A DNA stretch of 64,000 bases, taken from positions 30,702 through 94,701 of the forward strand of contig JASKOT010000046.1 of assembly GCA_032158125.1 (NCBI GenBank), in the 5' to 3' direction. How positions within the stretch are numbered: the stretch's first letter is position 1; every line of letters starts with the position of its first letter. This stretch comes from Papiliotrema nemorosa. Taxonomy: Eukaryota > Basidiomycota > Tremellomycetes > Tremellales > Rhynchogastremaceae. Under the pieces are notes generated by a model, which had not been told where the DNA came from, ran no database searches, and worked only from the letters and a program-made list of their open reading frames with translations. Below, in pieces: positions 1 to 10,928 of the stretch. A program made the position numbers and the translations under genes.

Positions 1-1477
1 CGCGAGAAGAGGCTATAGAGGTGGAAGATGGCGAAGTGGAAGATTGGGACGTGCTGGAAACGACCAGAGATCCCACTGGAGCATTACGAGGAGTGGCCGG
101 TCAACGTGTTGAACCCAGCAAATTCACCCTGGAAGAACCGATAGTAAAGCAAGAAGAGGTCGACACGCTTCGTAACAAAGTGTCAAAGCTCGAGACCGAG
201 CTAAAGTCTTTCTGGGAACATCAAAAGGAGCGAGAGGGAAAGATCGTCCAAGCTTGTGTGGGAGTCATGTCGGGACTCATCGAGGCTTACGTCAAGGCTG
301 TGAGTACATGCTCTCCGTCGAAATGGGCAGACATGCAGCGTCTGATGTATAGGAGTTCCACAAGGTAGCAGCCAAAAATCGCTGGGGCTCATCACCAGTG
401 GTCCCCTCTCCTACCCTTCCCCCTGCTCCAGCCATTCGAAACAACGGGTCGGTGAATGCAGCCCCGGTGATGGAGATAGCGAAACGATCCCCCTCAGTTG
501 CTGCTCCTCAATCGCGGACGACATCACAACCGCCAAGCTCATCTGTCCCTGCTCGGCTATCGTCCGCTGGACCTCTGGCTCATCATGGCTCCTCGCCGTA
601 CCAGGCGGGATCCTCACTCCCCATTCCGACCATTCCGCAACAGGCTCAGGAGTTTCGCCCATACAGCCCTGTAACTGCCACTATGCAGGGATCTGTATCT
701 GGCGGTTCGTATCAACAACAGGTCAACCCCATTTTCCATAGTCCAGCTCTCGGACAGAACAATGTCTTCCGGTCACACCTTTCCAATGTGCCCGAAGGAC
801 AGGGTTTCACCACATCTATGGCTTCCGGACCAACACCGAGCTCTGCTGGATCGAACAACTTGATGTCAACTACAGGTTATCCAATTGTAACCGACCCAAC
901 GCCCCAGTCGACGGATGGTACTCGATATTCACAGAATCAACCTACTCTGCAGCAGCAAATGGCGCATGCTTTCCTACCTGGTCAGCAGGTGCAGTCGGGA
1001 CAAAGCTTACAACATACTCCGATCAATCTGCCGCCATCGAACCCTCACCCGAGCTATCAAACAATGCAGCAAGGGTTCCTGCAACCCATAGATCAGTACA
1101 TCCCGCCAACCCATTTCACCTCGCAGACTACGATTTCACCGATGCAGCAAGCCCAAACTTCGAATGGGGTCGCTCAATCGAGTCCCTTCCAGACGACCAA
1201 TAGTACCGGACCGGTGGTTGACATCCCGGTGGCCAGCTCGACTTACCCTCCTCAGCCATATGAAACGGTATCGAGAGTGGATCGTCAGCAGGAACAGCAG
1301 TATCATGTAGCTCTCGCACGACAGCAGCAGAATCGATCGCAAACAGCATCAGCTCCTGCATCAGACGTGAATCACGCGAACGAGTCGACTGAGCAGCCTG
1401 TGGTGGTAGAGGGGGCTAGTGGGGATGTGGTCATGGAGGATCAGGGTCAAGCTGGCGATGCCGGATTCACAGGGTAA
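1..1477 (+). CDS. Gln/Pro/Ser-rich coiled-coil protein, 5'-truncated
   Basis: I do not recognise this protein. The frame is open from the left window edge, so the true start lies outside. The visible exons are about 1..299 and 353..1477; the intron 300-352 has a GTGAGT donor and a TAG acceptor and keeps phase 0. The first exon is acidic and then carries a heptad-like coiled coil (VDTLRNKVSKLETELKSF) that runs to the intron. The second exon encodes about 370 residues of low-complexity Gln, Pro and Ser-rich sequence with an acidic end (GDVVMEDQGQAGDAG). A coiled coil followed by a long disordered Gln-rich tail is common in transcription or RNA-binding cofactors, but no catalytic motif is visible and I assign no function. 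The reading frame is clear; the role is unknown. Confidence 0.75.
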
Positions 1478-1841
1478 GGCCTGGCATAAAGTGAACTGGA
1501 AGCTGTCTGATGCATGTGTGCGTTGTCTGAAACATGCGCCTTCTGCACACTGCCCGTGGACGACGTGAGCTGAAACTCCACGTGGTTGGACAGGATAATG
1601 CCACAGATCGGCATCATCGGTGTTAAGAGATTTTGCCACCCACTGGTCGAAACTTAACGCCGATGCCTCCCTTAGTCCCCCTGCCGTCGTCCCTCGCCTT
1701 ATTAAATTTTGATTCCGCTTTCCCCCCTCTGCGTGAGCGTCTCTGGTCTCTCTGCTGCTCGCTGCGTCGCTGCCTGGTTCGAGGTGTATACACAACTTTT
1801 ATAGATTTCCTCATCCTTCAAGTCAGGTCGACAGTAGTAAA
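1478..1841. promoter_or_regulatory. Intergenic region and RPL31 promoter
   Basis: This stretch holds the 3' end of the Gln-rich gene and the upstream region of RPL31. Pyrimidine-rich tracts occur around 1665-1760, as is usual before ribosomal-protein genes. No TATA box or other gene is evident. Confidence 0.4.
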
Positions 1842-2993
1842 ATGGTAAGTGTATCTCCATGCCAATCGCATCGCAGAGAGGAAGACGGTGGATGTGGATG
1901 GTACGATTGTGAAGGGACAGAAGGCAGGCAGGATGGACGTAGGGAGTTTAGAAAGAGGAGGAGGTCATGTCTTGAGCGGTGTCTTGGTGGTCGACGTCGT
2001 ATGAAGATGATACTGACTTTATCAGGCTCCTACCAAGAAGGTTAGTGTTAATTCATCGGAGAGACATGAGGATCAGGAAGGGTTTGGGTCAAAGAGGGTC
2101 TGTCTGGGACATTTCGACAAAAGACGATCATACGACTTGCAGCTGCGGATAACGTATCGATGTCGACAGTCTTCAGTGAGGACCGCCTCGATGCTGTTGG
2201 AGTACTATCTGAAAGGGGGGATGCAGGACACGATCGCGAGCAAGAAATGAGGGGAGTAACGACTCAAGGAAAGGAGTCTGTCTGGTCGACACGATACGCT
2301 GTACCCGTTCTATTCCCACCTGCCATTCCCATCATCGCCATCGCTATCATCCCCTCGATTACGCCATGCGGCCTTTCGAATAACTTTACGCCCTCGCCAA
2401 AACAGTCCGACCGACCTCTTTGACCCAAACCTAGACCCAAACTCATTTATCCTTTTTCGACTTCCACCCTCTGTAAGGAGCGGAGACTGACAATTTAGAC
2501 CCCCAAGACCCGATCGGCGCTGCACGATGTTGTGACTCGTGAATACACCATTCACGTCCACAAGCGAGTCCACGACCTTTCTTTCAAAAAGAGTCAGTCG
2601 AAATTCCTCCCCCCTAATCCTACCGACTTTTACTTGCCCATACATCATTACCCCCATCTTCTTTTTTCCCTGCTGACACCCTGCAGAGGCACCAAAAGCC
2701 GTCAAGGCCGTTGTTGAGTTTGCCCAAAAGTCGATGGGTGTCAAGGACGTCCGAATCTCCCCTGGACTCAACCAGGCCATCTGGTCTCGAGGTGTCCGAT
2801 CCCCACCCAAGCGAATCCGAGTCCGATTGGAGCGAAAGCGAAATGATGACGAGGGAGCAAAGGAGAAGCTCTACGTCGTCGCCAGCGTCGTCGAGGGTGT
2901 CACCAGCTTCAAGGTGAGACCACACGCTTTACATTTTAGAACTAGGCTAATATGTAGGGTCTCCAGACCGTTGTTGTTGAGGGTGACGAGTAA
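1842..2993 (+). CDS. RPL31: 60S ribosomal protein eL31
   Basis: This is a structural protein of the large cytosolic ribosomal subunit, near the peptide exit tunnel. Five exons, 1842..1844, 2026..2040, 2499..2592, 2687..2913 and 2958..2993, join to a 124-residue protein with all phases matching. The family signature is plain: [19 protein letters not shown] near the N terminus, then [18 protein letters not shown] and [15 protein letters not shown], ending [10 protein letters not shown]. The length matches eL31 of other eukaryotes. The first exon is only the ATG and the second encodes five residues, an arrangement known from other fungal ribosomal-protein genes. Intron 2 is 458 nt, about ten times the local norm. 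No alternative identity is likely. Confidence 0.97.
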
Positions 2994-3968
2994 ATTCTGT
3001 CCGGTTTACGATATGGATGGATAGGAGAGCATTGAGAGTATCTTCGTGGGCTTTTGCTGGACACGAACCTTGATTGCTCTTCTGGAGGGTTTGGATCTCT
3101 GTGTAGGCTACGTACGGAGATGCCATGAATCATAGCATGACACGACTGTTTGCTGGAGTACTAATGCTACCCGGACTTCCGCCGCAAGGCACTACCTGTC
3201 TCGACCAGCACAATACAGTGGGATCCGCATCGCGTATCTCAACATTTGAGCACTCAAGACTCGCCATCTCAAGAAGAAAGACTGATGAATTTCCCCAAGG
3301 CAGAGCCCGAAACTCCCTCCCCTCCATCAGGCCACGACTCGGATCTCTGTTCAATAGCTCAAATCGGGGAGTGAGGCTTGCGGAGGAGGTCAGTGAGAAG
3401 AGCCACACGGGAGATAGACTAAGCTGGGGCCGTGTAGCATCAAATTGGACATAATCATCAAGTCATGAATAGGAGATTGACTACTCGAGAAGAGCTTGGC
3501 CGAATTTGCGAGAGCATTTGAACTCTGATTCGAGGCATGGTCGATCGGAACAACAGCGATGGGAGAATGCAAAGCACCATTCGGGCCGAAAATCGTGATA
3601 CGGATCTCCGCAGTGAGCCTTCTTTACCGCGCTTAGGGAGGTGTCACAGTCATCATAGTACTATTCAGGGCGCTCTGTGAGATCCCATCCGTCTCGACTA
3701 TATGCATGATGTCGAGACAAACGGCGTGATCGAGGGGGTGGCATGAATGGGACGGAAGACGGATCTTGGGGGGAAGTTGGGCGGAGGACCGAAAATCAGG
3801 CCAAGACCCAAAGATTTCGATAAGTCATGGTCGATCTGACTCTAGAGTACCGGCCGGTGAGGATAAAAGCTATATAGATCTCTGTCGATGCACTCTCGTT
3901 AGCCCAATCTATCAATCCGGGATTCCTCGACATCTCTGATCAGTTCATCTCGACGCGTACTATCCAGT
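2994..3968. promoter_or_regulatory. Intergenic region with TATA box for the Dal5-type permease
   Basis: About 975 bp lie between the RPL31 stop and the permease start. The only recognisable element is a TATA-like sequence (aagctatatagatc, about 3868-3881), roughly 90 bp before the permease ATG. The open frames here are short, lack splice logic and resemble no known protein. Confidence 0.45.
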
Positions 3969-5747
3969 ATGAGCTCGACAGATCATTATAATCCCTCGCT
4001 CGAGGCCAAGGCGGTCGAAGAGGAACGTTTGGCAGAAGAGCGAAAGGTGGTCAGGAAGATCGATACTATACTCCTGCCCATCTTGATGCTCACCTTGGGT
4101 CTGCAATACTATGACAAGGCAGTTTTGGGTAGTGCAGCGGTGTTTGGTATCTTGGAGGATTTCGTGAGTGACCAGTCTGTGACATCCACAAGAACTGATA
4201 TCTAGGACTTGATCAAGACTGTAAACGGGAAGCCTGATACTTCTCGATACTCCACCGTCTCTGCTTCGGTGGGTAGAGGAGCACCACCTCGGATCTGTCC
4301 TGACACCTAGTTTTACTATGGCTACATCGTCTCCGTCCTCCCTTGGGCGCTCGTCTTTGCCCGATATCCCTTGGCCAAAACCACCGCGATCTGCGTCTTC
4401 TTCTGGGGTCTCGTTTGCATCCTCACAGTCCTGTGTCACAACTACCACGGCGCCCTCATCCAACGTATCTTCCTCGGATTGACCGAATCAGCCGTCCCGC
4501 CTGCTTTCGTTGCAGTCACGAATTTATGGTACAAGCCATACGAACAGGCAACGCGGATGGGGATGTGGTACTCCGCCTACGGACTGGCGAATATGAGTAG
4601 TGGACTGATCAACTTTGGGCTGGGACACGCCAAGATTGCCCATCCGTGGAAAGTCATGTGAGTCGGACGGGATGCATGCGGAGTGAGGGATAACGGCTGA
4701 TGGAAGGTATTACTTTGGTGGAGGAGCCACGATGGCTTGGGCTTTTGTCATTTGGCTTGTTCTGCCCGACTCGCCCTTAACCCCTGGGAGGTTCTTCAAC
4801 GAGCGAGAAAAGGAGATTTTAGCCAGGAGGTTCTACGAATCGGCAGCGGTGAGGGATAGACAGCCGTTTAGGTGGTATCAGTTTGTGGAGGCTTTGGTGG
4901 ATGTCAAGACTTGGATCTACCTTCTCATGGGAGCAGCCATCTATGTGAGTGGGACCCCTCTCTTCCCAGTCGCTCTTTTGCACGTGTCGAAATGGTGCAA
5001 CGTGATCCTCATGCTTAGGCTTGCAACTCTGCTATCACGGCGTTCGGAGCACGAATTATCAAATCATGGGGGTTCAACTCTCTGCAGACCATCGCTCTTC
5101 TTATCCCTGGCGGAGCTTCCACCTGTGTTGCTATCTGGTTCTTCGCCTATTTTGCCGACAAGATCAAAGACTCAAGGACTTGGTTATTGCCTCTTTCGTG
5201 TATTCCCGTTTGGGTCGGAGCGGTAGTCATCTGGGCTGCACCATTACATCCCCGAGCTGGGCCACTCATCGGTTTCTACATGATTGCTGTGAGGACTTAC
5301 CACTCTCTTCGTTTCTCAGCTGATCAGCAGTCTTTTGGTGCACCTTATGTCCTCCTTCTCACTGTCGCTACCAACAACGTGTCCGGAGCGACCAAGAAAG
5401 CCACGGTAAACGGGGCAATCTGGATAGGCTACAATGTCGGCAATATCGCTTCGTCTTATTCTGTCATTGCGTCGGAGGTCACTATCAAGTATCGATCAGC
5501 TTGGATCACCGTGCTCGCGTGTATGGCTTTCACTTCCATCGCATCCTTTGTCCTGCGATGGATGTACATCCGAGAGAACAAGAGGCGGGACGCGTTAGCA
5601 AGCAAGGGATCGGCCCCCCAGACAGTCGCAGACACTCCTGCGGGTGAGATGGAAAAGGTACTGGAAAGCGGAGAGGTTGAAAGAGGTCAAAGGGGTCATG
5701 GTGACCTGACCGACAAGGAGCGACCAGAATTTAGGTATACGCTATAG
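3969..5747 (+). CDS. MFS permease, Dal5/ACS (anion:cation symporter) family
   Basis: A plasma-membrane secondary transporter of the allantoate/nicotinate/pantothenate permease group. Six exons (3969..4163, 4206..4268, 4311..4657, 4707..4944, 5019..5288, about 5331..5747) give about 509 residues. Typical family features are the cytosolic N terminus leading into IDTILLPILMLTLGLQYYDK, the ESAVPPAFVAVTNLWYKP segment and the RMGMWYSAYGLANMSSGLIN motif. It ends with a charged cytosolic tail. The hydrophobic segments are consistent with 12 helices. The last acceptor could be 3 nt earlier (5328). The family assignment is secure; the substrate is not, and related proteins carry allantoate, small acids or peptides. 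The neighbours, RPL31 and ERG2, give no hint of substrate. Confidence 0.88.
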
Positions 5748-6042
5748 ACGGAGCAAGTATGAGAGGACTGCAGGTAGATGACCTTCAAGATGGACTTATA
5801 ATGCTTTTCATTTCTTCATCTCAGCGATGCTGATCTATCGGGATCCCGGGCATGCTACATGGGCTCACGCTTGGCAGTACGAGTTGGCAGTGGTACGATG
5901 ACTCGAGTGAACCGAGTTGAGCGCGAATGTTTTTCGAAGTTCGTCGAATCGAAAACAATCGTCGTACGAGATTTTCGTCCTTCTATACATCAAGCATCCA
6001 TCATTACATCGAGTCCTTCGCTCTCTGGTATTTCCCTACAAG

Positions 6043-6878
6043 ATGGCTGTTGAGAAGAGAAGCTCGTCGGCTGCGCGAAAGCAGTCCTCGTCGACTATGA
6101 CCAAATGGACCATGCGATCTGTCGTGGTCGGGATGTTGGTCCTGGTCTGTTCCTACCTCAACAGTATCAATGTGAGTCCTACCGTGTGGAGATGTTGCTC
6201 TGGCGTCACATTTGTGGAATACTGACATGTAGGATCGATTCTACATCATGACTCCCGAGTCATTGAACCAATCTTTCCAGAAATCCCTCGAGATCACCCG
6301 AGCCCACGCTTCCTCTGCTCCCCAAAATACCACTCTGCTCATTTCAACCCTCATCGACACTCTTATAGCCGATCACCCGGATGCTATCTTTGCCAAAGAT
6401 TTCCAGAACCCCACCGAATGGGTGTTCAACAATGCTGGTGGAGCCATGGGAAGCATGTTCATCATTCATGCTAGTATCACCGAATATCTGATCGTCTTCG
6501 GAACGGCCATCGGGACAGAGGGACATAGTGGTCGACATACTGCCGACGACTATTTCCATATTCTTCAAGGACGACAGACGGCTTATGAGGCTGGAGCATT
6601 GATGAGGGAGGTGTACAATGTTGGAGATGTGCATCATATGAAGCGGGGGGTGATCAAGCAGTACGCGATGGAGCCGGAGAGTTGGGCTTTGGAGTATGCT
6701 AGAGGTGGGTCATAGCTCTGCAAAGAGGCGAAGCTGATGTGTAGGCTGGATCCCACTCATGTTGCCCTTCGGGTTCGCCGACAGCTTGTCATCCACCTTG
6801 GACTTCCAGACCATGTACCACACCGCCAGACTCACCGGTCGACATATGATCAAGAACCTGCTCAAGGGGAAGATATAA
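6043..6878 (+). CDS. ERG2: C-8 sterol isomerase
   Basis: This enzyme moves the double bond of fecosterol from C8 to C7 in ergosterol synthesis at the ER membrane; the family also includes the sigma-1 receptor. Three exons, 6043..6171, 6233..6704 and 6745..6878, give 244 residues, close to the usual fungal length. A single N-terminal membrane segment ([13 protein letters not shown]) precedes the conserved core: [39 protein letters not shown] and [16 protein letters not shown]. The C terminus carries the membrane-associated [17 protein letters not shown] motif. Morpholine antifungals act on this enzyme class. All exon phases match, and I see no defect. Confidence 0.96.
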
Positions 6879-7065
6879 GACGCTGGTCGAGAAATGCTTG
6901 GGAGCTGTAGGGGACTAGATGCGATACGCCAGACACAATGCATGGACAATCCTAAGGCTCCACGACACCCCACATACCAACACAGAATCAAGACCGTTAT
7001 CGAGCAGCTGGAATACCAGAGTGACTGACAGATATCGGTCACAGTGATTGCGCTGACCACACTGA

Positions 7066-8124
7066 TCACTCATCGTCCATGTTTGAGTGGACTGATTCAT
7101 CGCCGCCCTGAAGCTTCCGCTTCTTCTTCGATACTTGGTCAAGATCCGAATCGGCGTCCTCGTCCTCAGAATCTGTTGAAATCTCATTCTCTTCGACAAA
7201 CCCCGACGGCGCCTCGACTCCGGTTCTTCTGTTTATAAGTATGATATTCACACCAGCGACTCACCCCTGTGGCTGGAAAGGGTCGCTTGGCAAGAGAAAT
7301 TGCCAAAAGTGCAATTCTGTGCTGCTGTTCCCCGGATCGCCGGGGGCAGCGGAGTGCAGAGCGGGCTGAACGCTTGAGAATTGTGGTGGGCCCCTCGCTG
7401 TGCAACAAGACCCGGCGTGACAGCCAGGTCGAGCAGTGTGAGTGAAAGCTTGTGAAGAATAGGTTTTAACGGTTGTCTCACCCCATGCGATTGTGCGCTC
7501 CCCTCCGATCTCGCTGGCCAATCTTTTGACTAGACTTTGAATAGCTTGATCGGAGAGACCCATCTCTGTGTACCGATCAAGTTCAGTCTTGCCGTCCTCC
7601 GTCAGAGTGAAGAGGAGACCCTCTTTAATCACGCCCACAGCGTAACCTTCATACCCGGCGGGGCACACTCGGCCTCGTAGATCCGAAGTGATTGAACGGT
7701 ACCATACCGTCAGATCCTCGACGCTCCTGGCGTCCCCGTTCGCAAGCCAAGCCATCTTCTGGTTTGCCACTGTATTTTCCAAGTACTCGTTGCGAGCTGC
7801 GGAAAGGTCTGCGTTTACAGCCTCGGACATCGCAGTGACACTCTTCTCGATCGGTTTGCCCAGAATTCTTCGGGACTCGTGATACCATGGGGAATTGATT
7901 GTTTGCTCGATTAGTTTGGGGATGTTTGATTGGAAATCTGCTAGGGCGTAGCTGTAGAATGTATCGACACTATTATGTGGCGCGACCCGAGAGCGAGCAT
8001 TCGCAAAGCTATCATTGATCAAGTGCGAGATGTGTTCTTTAACGATACTTTGGGCTTCTTCAAGAGTCAGCTTATCGCCGACCGCATCTGGGGCGGGATC
8101 GATAGCAGAATCAGATATTGTGAT
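7066..8124 (-). CDS. Unrecognised protein A, paralogue of the gene at 9.4-10.3 kb
   Basis: I do not recognise the family. Exons read on the minus strand are about 8124-7482, a middle exon near 7397-7265 and a last exon ending at 7066; splice phases fit (donors GTGAGA and GTGAGT). The first 110 residues are helical-looking, with WYHESRRILGKPIEKSVTAM. A compact segment follows (DLTVWYRSITSD, then GKTELDRYTEMG). The C terminus is acidic with a basic patch (KKKRKL) that could be a nuclear signal. Residues align with the protein encoded at 9444-10333 (GRPIEKTYAAM; GQTEIDRHVDEG), so the two are paralogues. There is no in-frame ATG near the expected N terminus: the frame is open upstream to about 8262, so the start is either in an unseen exon or lost. 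Function unknown. Confidence 0.5.
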
Positions 8125-8870
8125 CTGTAAGTGCGTTGTTATATGGGCTGAGAGCTCTGTCTCTTGGATGTAATAGTGTCTGTAAACGCAAGTGGGGGTG
8201 GAGTAAAACAGAAAAGAAGAGCTCGCGTCCAGCTGGGCTATGTATATACCAGTCGCAGGCGATCAGTTTGGAACGCCCCATTGGTCCTCGACCGAGCATC
8301 ACGGATGCCGTCCCTTTCATCGTCAAGGAGTCGAAGCCCGTGTCGTTGACATTCACGAATTCATGTTTCTTGTGCTCTAAAACACTTTCTACAAGTACTG
8401 CATTTTGGAGATGGCGAAAGGAAAGCGTATCACTCTTGTCCAGCTCTACCAATTTGGTAGTCAGAGGGAGATGATCGTGTTTCACTTCAATGCGAGGAGT
8501 GCATGTTTCGAGAGGGCCAGGTGGGTGCAGCTGACCTTGCACACCCATAAAGCCCTGTGGTCTTGACTGTATTGAGGGGCGGGGATCAAGCAGTACTGTA
8601 GCTTTGCTCTGTGCCCAGGGAAGGTACGGCACACAACTCATGGTTAGATTATCAGACAGAACAAGAACATCTCGAAGGGACATGCTCGATGCTCACTCAG
8701 ACTACCTGGCCGCGCCAGGTTCGGAGTAAACGCATACAGTGCAACTCTTCGAATCGACCTTCATCCAACATATGCACACCACTCGTATGGAACTGTGGAC
8801 CGATGGCCTGTTCTGCGGGTGAACAGGACCCTCGGGAATATGACAATCACCTTCACTGCGGAACCTCACC
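8111..8870 (-). CDS. Possible coding segment upstream of protein A, structure unresolved
   Basis: An open minus-strand frame of about 190 codons (8683 to 8111) reads like protein in its middle part (IEVKHDHLPLTTKLVEL, then KKHEFVNVNDTGFDSL). A further open segment upstream, about 8850-8708, contains HMLDEGRFEELHCMRLLRTW and could be joined by an intron ending near 8622 (cacag acceptor). The frame then runs through a TATA-like sequence that may belong to protein A, so the 3' end overlaps the next gene. The general pattern resembles the gene at 10.9-11.8 kb, but the resemblance is weak. It may be a real gene, an upstream exon of protein A or a decaying copy. I cannot name it. Confidence 0.25.
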
Positions 8871-8879
8871 GCTGGATGC

Positions 8880-9443
8880 CTTAAGACACATCTGCACTCA
8901 TCGGATGCCGATTGTCGCTCTCATTTCCGTCAACCTGGCTGTCCTCAGAGTCTGTATCCAATCTGGGGTGTACTTGCTACAATCTGCATCGGCTGGTACA
9001 AGCTACGTATACCACTCACTCCGCCATAGTAAGAGCCCTTACCACCGCCTGATACTCGCAAAAGGCTCCTTTCGCTTGTTTCGCTTGGAGGGTTCGGAAG
9101 CGGTACGCCTTTGCTCAATCCCCTTGAAGCCGCTCACGTTGGGGTTGAATTGTCAACTGGGGAAATACCGCATCGAACTCGACAACGACCCCGAGGCAAT
9201 CCGGGAGAAAGTTTTGGAGATCAGCGATGAGATCAGACGGGAAAAGAGTATTCACACCGTCCCGTCCTTAGGGGTGACGTTGGTTCCTCTCGGGTTAGTA
9301 GAGACGTGTGAGCTACGGGGTACTGTATGCATGCTCGCTCACCATTCTTCCCGAGCGCCTCTCAACGGAGTCTCATAATTAGCCTCATACTCTCTTCTCA
9401 ACTTCTCATCGCGGACAGCCCCTGATAGCTCATTGGTGAAAGC
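8880..9443. other. Unresolved stretch between two island genes
   Basis: No gene could be built here. A minus-strand segment at about 9340-9438 reads like protein (DEKLRREYEANYETPLRG) and ends at a GTGAGC donor, but I found no convincing partner exon. A long plus-strand frame also crosses this stretch and is discussed among the rejected items. Confidence 0.3.
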
Positions 9444-10333
9444 TCAGTCCTCAGCGGGACCCTCAACGTCCCCGTTGACTGGCTCCTCGTGAAAATCATC
9501 ACGGTCGTGTTCATCAAAATGTCCCTCGAAGAGCAATGGTCCAATGTTGATTGAGGGACTGACTGTCAGTGAAAGGATCCGACAAGGTCTCAGAAGAATG
9601 ATTTGGGTTAAACTCACAGGGGGCTGGGCCAAGCTACCGGCATATTCATTATCTGCGCTGTTCGGGGACCGGTGCTCCAATCGTTGTAATTGAAGGTTGG
9701 GGTGGAGCTCTCGTAGCGTCATTGGTGTACAGCCAATTCAACGTCAATCTGGAATCGCGAACCTTCGTCAACATGCCGATCGATCTCTGTCTGCCCGTCG
9801 GAATTGACAATGAATAGAGCACCCCACTTGCTTACGGCGAGATCGGTTCCTTCAAGGCCGTCAGCACAGAAAGGACTTTGTGTAGAGGCACCAGATTTGG
9901 GCTTGAAGACGACCTTCAGGTCGCTGGGATTTCGATTCTCTCCAAGAGAGCTTCAGAGCTGGGATAGTGACCTCACTTCTTGAGAATGGCGGTAATCCTC
10001 GTCAGAGGCGGCTTCATCTGCCTCTATAGCACCCTTCATCGCGGCATAGGTCTTCTCAATAGGTCGTCCTGCATCTTGACGAGTCTTGTAATACGCCTCA
10101 AAATTTCCAGCGTAATCTTGAACACTCTTGTAGCCACGGTCAAACTTCCTCAGGAACGCTTGGGAGATATCCAAGCCAGTGGCTTCATCGCTGGCATTTC
10201 GCACGACGTCCGTCATCCATTGTTCAGCGTTGTCCTTGAATGCATCATAAAAGACCGTCAGCAAATCGTCCTGCGTGAGGCTTGCCGGGATGGTGGCTGT
10301 TAAATTCGAAGGGGCAGTCTCCATACGACACAT
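9444..10333 (-). CDS. Unrecognised protein B, paralogue of protein A, with an in-frame TGA
   Basis: The start is well placed: a TATATAAG box (about 10430-10437) lies roughly 100 bp before ATG 10333. Exon 1 (10333-9977) encodes 119 residues including AGRPIEKTYAAMKGAIEAD. A 39-nt intron leads to exon 2 from 9937 (SDLKVVFKPKSG, then DGQTEIDRHVDEGSRF). Both blocks align with protein A. The frame then meets TGA at 9719-9721 and stays open beyond it (STPTFNYNDWSTGPR). A possible further intron (donor GTGAGT near 9644) leads to a very acidic tail (FDEHDRDDFHEEPVNGD) ending at 9444. The protein could stop at the TGA, giving about 191 residues, or the gene may be broken. Function unknown. Confidence 0.5.
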
Positions 10334-10928
10334 ATTGGCTGTTGACAAGAGGGAAGACAATCAGAAGATCTGTTAAAATGATAGGTAAAAAAGTGAAACC
10401 ACTGGGGTCAACCTGATCGGATCACCCTTCTTATATACTGCCCATTTTCCAGGTGAGAAGCAGGGGTCATACACTTGCTATCTTCTTGGCCACTATTAAG
10501 GATGCCTCCCTTGATGAGCATCAATCTGTAAGCTGCTTCATATCAGTGGGTGACACACTAGACCAGGAGGGATGTTCGATCAAAGGTGTCCACGCATTGG
10601 AACACACGCTGCGCCGTCACCTCTGGTTGCCCTTGTCAAAGGTCGGTCAATTTTGCTACATGTAGCACATGTAGCATACAGACAACGAAAGATGTCGTCA
10701 TTCGAATGTAAGCTATGAGCTCTGAGTGATGCTACGTGTTTTGAATCTCCCTGCTTTCCCCTCGCTTCTCCAGCTGAGCACACCGCCACGCTTCGCCTCG
10801 TGCCGATGCGATCCTACATTCCTGACAGATCGAGTCATATATTTTCATGTAGAAAGAAGGCATTTGGTAATCAGAAGATGGTCGACTCGCTTGACATGAA
10901 TGGAGCTGCATGACGTATCAGCCAGACT
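10334..10928. promoter_or_regulatory. Intergenic region with TATA box for protein B
   Basis: On the minus strand a clear TATATAAG element (about 10430-10437) precedes protein B. The rest is the 3' flank of the next island gene and holds nothing I recognise. Confidence 0.5.

Noticed and set aside
201..662. Minus-strand frames at the left end
   Set aside because: They lie antisense to the Gln-rich gene and show only the low-complexity echo of its codons.
2041..2498. Candidate snoRNA in the RPL31 intron
   Set aside because: No C box (RTGATGA) plus D box (CTGA) pair with a plausible guide and terminal stem was found by eye.
8611..9378. Plus-strand open frame of 255 codons across the island
   Set aside because: It opens with GTG and has no recognisable motif. 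It overlaps minus-strand segments that align with paralogues or carry splice signals. A frame this long can occur by chance in this base composition, so I left it out as a gene.
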